Notes under the pieces: generated by a model
The model's database searches: none
Seen by the model: only the letters and a program-made list of their open reading frames with translations
What the model was told of the DNA's origin: nothing
NCBI RefSeq assembly: GCF_900103665.1
Contig: NZ_FNGY01000002.1
Coordinates: forward strand, 186,001-250,000
DNA: 64,000 nucleotides
Origin: Pedobacter steynii
GTDB lineage: Bacteria; Bacteroidota; Bacteroidia; Sphingobacteriales; Sphingobacteriaceae
Direction: 5' to 3'
Part shown: positions 59,572 to 64,000 of the stretch, piece after piece
How positions within the stretch are numbered: the first letter of the stretch is position 1
Layout: every line of letters begins with the position of its first letter
Made by a program: the position numbers and the translations under genes

Positions 59572-60546
59572 ATGAATAAAAAATTTTTCTTATTGGGGCT
59601 AAGCAGCCTGTTAACACTTAGGTCGGCAAATGCGTTGTTTGCAGCAGACCATTTCCCATCCGCTAATATTCAGCAGGAAGTAACTGCAAAAGACTTAATT
59701 GGTCGCTGGGACATCACTATGGACGAAAATGGGAAATCTGTACCTTCCTGGCTGGAGGTTAAGCTTTCGGGTTATCGTACTTTAGTTGGTTATTTTGTAG
59801 GACCATCCGGAAGTGCACGTCCCGTTTCAAAAGTGAATTTTGATAAGGGCAAGTTCAGTTTTACCATTCCACCACAATGGGAGGAAGGTACTCAGGATGT
59901 ACTGATTGAAGGAGAAGTATCGGGAACTGAAATCCATGGTACCCTGATCAGTAGTGAAGGAAAAAAATATAGCTGGAAAGGTGTGAAAGCACCGGCGCTA
60001 AAAAATACGGTGGCAACCACATGGGCGAAACCGATTGTATTGTTCAATGGAAAAGACCTGGCTGGCTGGAAAGCAATGGGTAAAAACCAATGGCTCGTTA
60101 AAGATGGCGTACTGACCAGTCCGCATTCCGGTGCTAACCTGATCTCAGACCAAAAGTTTAAAGATTTTAAATTGCATGTAGAATTCAGGTACCAAAAAGG
60201 GAGCAATAGTGGGGTGTATTTAAGAGGCCGCTATGAAGTACAGATTGAAGACAGTCCGAAAGACGCACATCCTTCAAGTGTATTGTTTAGCGGAGTATAT
60301 GGTTTCTTACCGCCAAATGAAATTGCCGCTTTGGGTCCTGATCAATGGCAGAGCTATGATATTACCCTGGTTGGCCGATTAGTAACGGTAGTTGCAAACG
60401 GAAAAACGGTGATCAGCAATCAGGAGATCCCGGGGATTACCGGCGGTGCACTGGACAGCAATGAGGGCGAAGCCGGACCGATCTATATTCAGGGAGATCA
60501 CGGGCCGATTGAATTCAGAAAGATTGTGATTACACCGGCAAAATAG
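59572..60546 (+). CDS. Secreted DUF1080 (3-keto-disaccharide hydrolase type) protein
   Basis: 324 aa. Signal peptide (to about LFAAD), an N-terminal beta domain (~40-140: DLIGRWDITMDENGK; GTLISSEGKKYSWKGV), then the DUF1080 concanavalin-like domain (~148-324). Landmarks are LFNGKDLAGWKAMG, WLVKDGVLTSPHSG, FKLHVEFRY, SNSGVYLRGRYEVQIED, WQSYDITLVGR and GPIYIQGDHGPIEFRKI. Some family members hydrolyse 3-keto-glycosides made by 3-dehydrogenases; others only bind sugar. No 3-dehydrogenase gene is in the window. Confidence 0.88.
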   Translation: MNKKFFLLGLSSLLTLRSANALFAADHFPSANIQQEVTAKDLIGRWDITMDENGKSVPSWLEVKLSGYRTLVGYFVGPSGSARPVSKVNFDKGKFSFTIPPQWEEGTQDVLIEGEVSGTEIHGTLISSEGKKYSWKGVKAPALKNTVATTWAKPIVLFNGKDLAGWKAMGKNQWLVKDGVLTSPHSGANLISDQKFKDFKLHVEFRYQKGSNSGVYLRGRYEVQIEDSPKDAHPSSVLFSGVYGFLPPNEIAALGPDQWQSYDITLVGRLVTVVANGKTVISNQEIPGITGGALDSNEGEAGPIYIQGDHGPIEFRKIVITPAK

Positions 60547-60591
60547 ATTTTAAAAATCAGGCCCTTGGTCCGAAGTTAAAGATTGTTGCAG

Positions 60592-60610
60592 TTTTGTTAA
60601 CGAATGTTAA
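60592..60610. promoter_or_regulatory. Direct-repeat element upstream of the histidine kinase
   Basis: TTTTGTTAA is followed by CGAAT and GTTAA, so GTTAA recurs with a 10-bp period, the spacing expected for tandem binding of an OmpR-type regulator. The same TTTTGTTAA 9-mer recurs at 62719-62727 in front of the next target candidate. Confidence 0.35.
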
Positions 60611-60624
60611 TTCTGCTAATAGTT

Positions 60625-60660
60625 TAAAGTCCATTGACTTATATTTGTCAATGGACTTTA
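60625..60660 (+). promoter_or_regulatory. 14-bp perfect stem containing the histidine kinase start codon
   Basis: TAAAGTCCATTGAC (60625-60638) and GTCAATGGACTTTA (60647-60660) are exact complements around TTATATTT. The ATG at 60651 lies in the right arm. In RNA this would hide the start codon; in DNA it is a symmetric protein-binding candidate. Confidence 0.7.
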
Positions 60661-62012
60661 TTATTAAGCGCATCTGGTACATCACGATCCCGACTGCAAT
60701 GGCAGTTTTGATATTTCAGTTGTACTGGTTACGCATGACTTATGCAAACCAGCAAGTCAGCTTTGAGCAGCTGGCTACTGATGCTTTGCAAAAAGCCTAT
60801 GATAGTGCAATTATAGGCTCCTTGCCGGGTAAAAAGGCAATATTTGGAGAAAAAAGCTCTGTTAAGTTAGCTACCACAAATCTGAATGTAGGAAATCTGG
60901 ATCCAAAGAGTCTGCAAAAATTAATTTCCCGGTCTAAACAGCTTAAATCAGATACTATATTTACCATCAATGAACCGACAGAGAGCATGAACAGTTTCTT
61001 GTCTGAGGTGCTTTCGATGAGCTCTCTTTCTCAATTGAGTCCGACAGTATTGAATAAAAGCTATCGCGAAGAGCTTAAAAACCGAAAAATTACCCTCCCT
61101 TTCAGGTTATCTGTCCTTAAGAAAGGAACTAAAATCAATCCTTCTCCAGGAACCATTCTTGTTCAGCTGAAAAACAATAAACAGGTCATTGCAGCCGAAT
61201 TTTCTGGGGTAAGTAAGCTGTTGCTCATTAAGATATTGTGGCCTATCGTACTTTCTTTTCTATTGGTGGTGCTGATTACAGGTTGCATCTCTCTTTTGGC
61301 GCGGATCATTTACCGGCAAAAAAAACTGGAGAACATGAAAAATGATTTCATCAGTAATATCAGTCATGAACTTAAAACGCCTCTGGCGATTTTAAGTACA
61401 ACCAACGATGTCTTATTGAATTTTGATGGTTTAAAAGATCAGGAAAAAACGGAGCGTTACCTGAGGTTAAGCAAAGATGAGCTCTATAAATTACAAGGAC
61501 TGATTGATGGCATACTCTCCCTCAGTAAAATGGACCATGGCGATCATGGACTTGGCAAGTCGGAAATGATTTACCTTCATGACTTGCTGAAAGTAGTTGC
61601 TTCCCGCTTTATGGAGTTGCAGGGTGTAGCAATAGAACTTGATTTACAAATCAATAATGAGCTGGTCAATATATGGCCGGATGCTTTAAAAACAGTCCTT
61701 TCCAATCTGCTGGATAATGCGATTAAATATACTCCTGGAAATGAGAAGTTGATCAGAATCTCTGTTACACAGGATTCAAAGCATTATTTTTTTAACGTCA
61801 CTGATTTTGGAATAGGGATTAGTGAGGAGCATCAGGCTTATATCTTCGATAAATTTTACCGTGTTCCACAGGGAAATATTCATGAGGTTAAGGGGTATGG
61901 ACTGGGGCTTAGCCATGTGAAAAGTCTGGTCGAAAAGATGGGAGGAGAAATCAGCGTGGTTAGTCAGTTGAAAAAAGGATCAGTATTTACCGTCCAATTG
62001 AATAAGAAATGA
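60651..62012 (+). CDS. Sensor histidine kinase
   Basis: 453 aa from the ATG that begins MDFIIKRIWYITIP; a TTG at 60594 would add 19 residues without function. Two membrane helices (~7-25 and ~188-218) enclose a ~160-residue periplasmic sensor region with no recognisable family. Then come a HisKA domain (SNISHELKTPLAIL, His239) and a HATPase domain with N-box LLDNAIKYTPG, G1 VTDFGIGIS and G2 GYGLGLSHV. It phosphorylates the response regulator encoded next, with which it overlaps by 4 bp (ATGA). The start codon lies inside a 14-bp stem, suggesting translational control. Signal unknown. Confidence 0.94.
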   Translation: MDFIIKRIWYITIPTAMAVLIFQLYWLRMTYANQQVSFEQLATDALQKAYDSAIIGSLPGKKAIFGEKSSVKLATTNLNVGNLDPKSLQKLISRSKQLKSDTIFTINEPTESMNSFLSEVLSMSSLSQLSPTVLNKSYREELKNRKITLPFRLSVLKKGTKINPSPGTILVQLKNNKQVIAAEFSGVSKLLLIKILWPIVLSFLLVVLITGCISLLARIIYRQKKLENMKNDFISNISHELKTPLAILSTTNDVLLNFDGLKDQEKTERYLRLSKDELYKLQGLIDGILSLSKMDHGDHGLGKSEMIYLHDLLKVVASRFMELQGVAIELDLQINNELVNIWPDALKTVLSNLLDNAIKYTPGNEKLIRISVTQDSKHYFFNVTDFGIGISEEHQAYIFDKFYRVPQGNIHEVKGYGLGLSHVKSLVEKMGGEISVVSQLKKGSVFTVQLNKK

Positions 62013-62695
62013 ATGATGAAGTAAAGTTACTATTGGTCGAAGATGAGCCAATACTTGCCGGAGTAGTGAAAGAAACCCTCGAAATGAAAGGCTTTAAGGT
62101 CAGTCATGCCAGCAATGGTCTGGAAGGTCTGGATCATTTTCAGCGTTTTAATCCGGACTTATGTATTATCGATATCATGATGCCACAGAAGGACGGGTTA
62201 TCTCTGATTGAAGAAATCAGGACCAGAAATAAGCATGTTCCGCTGATCATACTTACCGCGAAAAGCGAAATCCAGGATGTTTTAAAAGGCTTTCATGCCG
62301 GGGCAGACGATTATATGAAGAAGCCATTTAGTGTGGAAGAGTTGCTGATGCGCATACAGGTCCTTCTTAAAAGAACCAGAACGGCTCCAAATGTCAATCC
62401 GGATCTTTATTATCTTGGTAATTACATCTTTGATCCCAATCGGCAGGAGTTGCATTTTGGCGGGGAAGTTCAAAGAATGTCTCAACGGGAAGCCGAGATT
62501 TTAAAGAGCCTGGCCAATCATTTAAATGAGATTACTTCAAGAAAAGAGATGCTCATTGAGCTTTGGGGTGACGATAGTTTTTTCAATACCCGCAGTATGG
62601 ATGTTTATATCACCAGGATTCGTAAGTACTTGTCGCAGGACGTAAATGTACAGATTGTGAATGTTCGTGGGAGAGGGTATAAGCTCATCGTCTAA
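62009..62695 (+). CDS. OmpR-family response regulator
   Basis: 228 aa. Receiver domain with the acidic pair Glu11-Asp12, phosphoacceptor Asp55 (LCIIDIMMP), Thr in LTAKS and Lys in KKPFS. The C-terminal winged helix of OmpR/PhoB type follows (MSQREAEILKSLANHLNEI; FFNTRSMDVYITRIRKYL; VNVRGRGYKLIV). Translationally coupled to the kinase. Likely targets are its own operon and the outer-membrane gene 88 bp downstream, both preceded by TTTTGTTAA. Confidence 0.95.
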   Translation: MNDEVKLLLVEDEPILAGVVKETLEMKGFKVSHASNGLEGLDHFQRFNPDLCIIDIMMPQKDGLSLIEEIRTRNKHVPLIILTAKSEIQDVLKGFHAGADDYMKKPFSVEELLMRIQVLLKRTRTAPNVNPDLYYLGNYIFDPNRQELHFGGEVQRMSQREAEILKSLANHLNEITSRKEMLIELWGDDSFFNTRSMDVYITRIRKYLSQDVNVQIVNVRGRGYKLIV

Positions 62696-62718
62696 CATCC
62701 TAATCGCCTTTTTCTAAC

Positions 62719-62748
62719 TTTTGTTAAGGTTATATCAACCTTCATTAA
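62719..62748. promoter_or_regulatory. Candidate response-regulator site upstream of the outer-membrane gene
   Basis: TTTTGTTAA (62719-62727) repeats the element before the kinase gene. AAGGTT-ATATC-AACCTT forms an inverted repeat just after it, and TTAA recurs 21 bp on (two helical turns). Confidence 0.35.
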
Positions 62749-62783
62749 CTCAGTTTAGAAAGTTGTCGCCCTAGTTTTGCGAC

Positions 62784-64000
62784 ATGATTAGGAGTAATAA
62801 TAAATTTTTCTGGCTGATGAGTCTGATCCTGTTGGGATGGATTAGCCCAGCATTCTCACAACAACAGGTCAGGTCTTCGATCATTGATGCGAACACCGGT
62901 ACAGCCTTAACGCATGCTGCAGTTAAGCTGACGCAGCAGAAGGACACGACTGTTAAAAAGTCGGGAATAACTGATTCACAAGGCCTGATTGTTTTTGATC
63001 GGCTTCAAAAAGGAGATTATCACCTGCAAATCCATGCGATAGGCTATATGGATACACTGATTCATTTCAGTATTCCTGCAGGTAAGTTCAATGCACTTCC
63101 TGGTACTATCTATCTCCGGCCTGACCGGGGAATTCAGTTAAAGGAAGTTGTCATCAAAGATGACGGGCCTGCGGTAAGCATGAAAGGGGACACCATCGAA
63201 TACAATGCGGCAAAATTCAAGACCAAAGACAATGCCGTAGTAGAGGATTTATTGAGGAAACTTCCCGGAGTGAATATCGATAAAACAGGAACGATCAAAG
63301 CACAGGGGGAAGTCGTTCAGCGGGTATTGGTGGATGGGAAAGAGTTTTTTGGTAGTGACCCTTCCATAGCTACGCGGAATCTGCCTGCAGACATGATACA
63401 AAAGGTGCAGGTGCTTGACAAGAACAGCGACATGGCTGAATTTACAGGTGTTGCAGATGGCAAACAGCAGAAGACGATTAACCTGATTACCAAGAAAAAC
63501 AGAAAGCGGGGGTACTTTGGTAATTTAAATGGAGGGCTGGGTGATGCAGGTCACTACGAAGCCGGACTGAATGTCAATAGTTTTGTGAATGAAGCGCAGA
63601 TGTCTTTGATCATGAAAGGCAATGACGTCAATAAATCGGGTTTCAGTACCACTGAACTGATCAGACTGCTTAGTCAAAATCCGGAGATGTTCAATAGCCT
63701 GCCTCCATCCGCATTATCAGAGCTCACGAAAATGAAATCCGTCAAGATTGAAGGAAACAGTGAGGCTTTGGCAGAACTGGCCCGCCCATCCGGGCTCACC
63801 GATACAAAATATGGAGGTTTAAACTTTAATAACGACTGGTCTGACCGGCTTAAGCTTCGCAGCAGTTATTTTTTTAACGACAACCGGACAACGGATAAGT
63901 TCGACAATTCAAGACAGTACCTGCTGCAGCAGTCGCCTTATAATTATCTGCAATCGGGAACAAAAACAAACCATACCAATAACAAACGTATTGATTTGAG
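62784..64000 (+). CDS. Outer-membrane TonB-receptor-like beta-barrel protein, 3' end cut by window edge
   Basis: Open from ATG 62784 to the right edge (405 codons seen). Signal peptide (MIRSNNKFFWLMSLILLGW...FSQQQ), a CarboxypepD_reg-like domain (~30-125: SIIDANTGTALTHAAVKLTQ), then a plug-like region with MKGDTIEYNAAKFKTK, VEDLLRKLPGVNIDKTG, RVLVDGKEFFGSDP and KTINLITKKN, and the start of a barrel (GYFGNLNGGLGD). This is the 'outer membrane beta-barrel protein' group in Bacteroidota, built like TonB receptors but of mostly unknown substrate; members often follow two-component genes. Here the kinase and regulator genes lie directly upstream on the same strand, and a shared 9-mer suggests it is their target. 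Confidence 0.9.
   Translation, partial: MIRSNNKFFWLMSLILLGWISPAFSQQQVRSSIIDANTGTALTHAAVKLTQQKDTTVKKSGITDSQGLIVFDRLQKGDYHLQIHAIGYMDTLIHFSIPAGKFNALPGTIYLRPDRGIQLKEVVIKDDGPAVSMKGDTIEYNAAKFKTKDNAVVEDLLRKLPGVNIDKTGTIKAQGEVVQRVLVDGKEFFGSDPSIATRNLPADMIQKVQVLDKNSDMAEFTGVADGKQQKTINLITKKNRKRGYFGNLNGGLGDAGHYEAGLNVNSFVNEAQMSLIMKGNDVNKSGFSTTELIRLLSQNPEMFNSLPPSALSELTKMKSVKIEGNSEALAELARPSGLTDTKYGGLNFNNDWSDRLKLRSSYFFNDNRTTDKFDNSRQYLLQQSPYNYLQSGTKTNHTNNKRIDL

Noticed and set aside
1..64000. CRISPR arrays, tRNA/rRNA genes, transposases, integrases and phage modules
   Set aside because: None were seen by eye on either strand; a tRNA and repeat finder would be needed to exclude small ones.

Overview
The window is chromosomal DNA from a member of the Bacteroidota, most likely a Pedobacter-like Sphingobacteriaceae. 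The signs are SusC/RagA and SusD/RagB proteins, an ECF sigma factor with a FecR-type anti-sigma, Oar-like and CarboxypepD_reg-type TonB-dependent receptors, DUF6266, DUF3347, HYC_CC_PP-type and DUF3095 proteins, many lipoproteins of the 'ACKK' type, and promoters of the TTTG/TAnnTTTG type. No tRNA, rRNA, CRISPR array, insertion sequence or phage module was seen. Both ends cut through genes: a GH20 hexosaminidase on the left and an outer-membrane TonB-receptor-like protein on the right.

Layout. 1-4.5 kb: the end of the GH20 enzyme, a small secreted protein, a decayed divergent HxlR / MBL-hydrolase pair, and an M60 mucin-type peptidase with a ricin-lectin tail preceded by three LacI-type palindromes. 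4.5-8.7 kb: a kinase-fold-like unknown protein, then a di-heme oxidoreductase / Rieske / OprO-P porin operon with a palindromic operator at its promoter. 8.7-14.1 kb: a C39-peptidase ABC exporter with its HlyD partner, a CatA-like acetyltransferase and a divergent AraC regulator. 14.1-22.5 kb: a TonB receptor, DUF6266, a chorismate mutase with a small membrane protein, small hypothetical proteins, a tandem AraC pair and an SMI1/KNR4 protein. 22.5-29.4 kb: a secreted glycosidase-like protein, a BamA/TamA-type barrel, a 3' relic of a susD gene, and a second TonB receptor paralogous to the first. 29.4-38.5 kb: DinB-like protein, L,D-transpeptidase, metzincin lipoprotein, class 3 lipase, a translationally coupled UbiA-like membrane protein and methyltransferase, a MORN/TonB-domain protein with an HTH-only AraC, an SDR, DUF3095, and a polytopic membrane protein.

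38.6-54.1 kb, all on the minus strand: an Oar-like receptor, a periplasmic class II cyclic-nucleotide phosphodiesterase homologue, and a polysaccharide-utilisation-type locus. In order of transcription that locus is ECF sigma, a large secreted unknown protein, FecR anti-sigma, SusC, SusD, and a metalloprotease with a discoidin domain, closed by a strong terminator. 54.3-58.8 kb: a copper-handling cluster on the plus strand (His-rich protein, two DUF3347 proteins, haem-binding protein, multicopper oxidase fused to a barrel-like C-terminus). 58.9-64 kb: an unknown protein, a DUF1080 protein, a histidine kinase whose start codon lies in a 14-bp perfect stem, its response regulator, and the truncated outer-membrane gene.

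Taken together, the window is rich in extracellular glycan and glycoprotein degradation (GH20, M60 with lectin, a GH101/129-like enzyme, sigma/FecR-controlled SusCD with a metallopeptidase) and in outer-membrane uptake systems. It also shows at least two places where older genes were deleted and left recognisable fragments.
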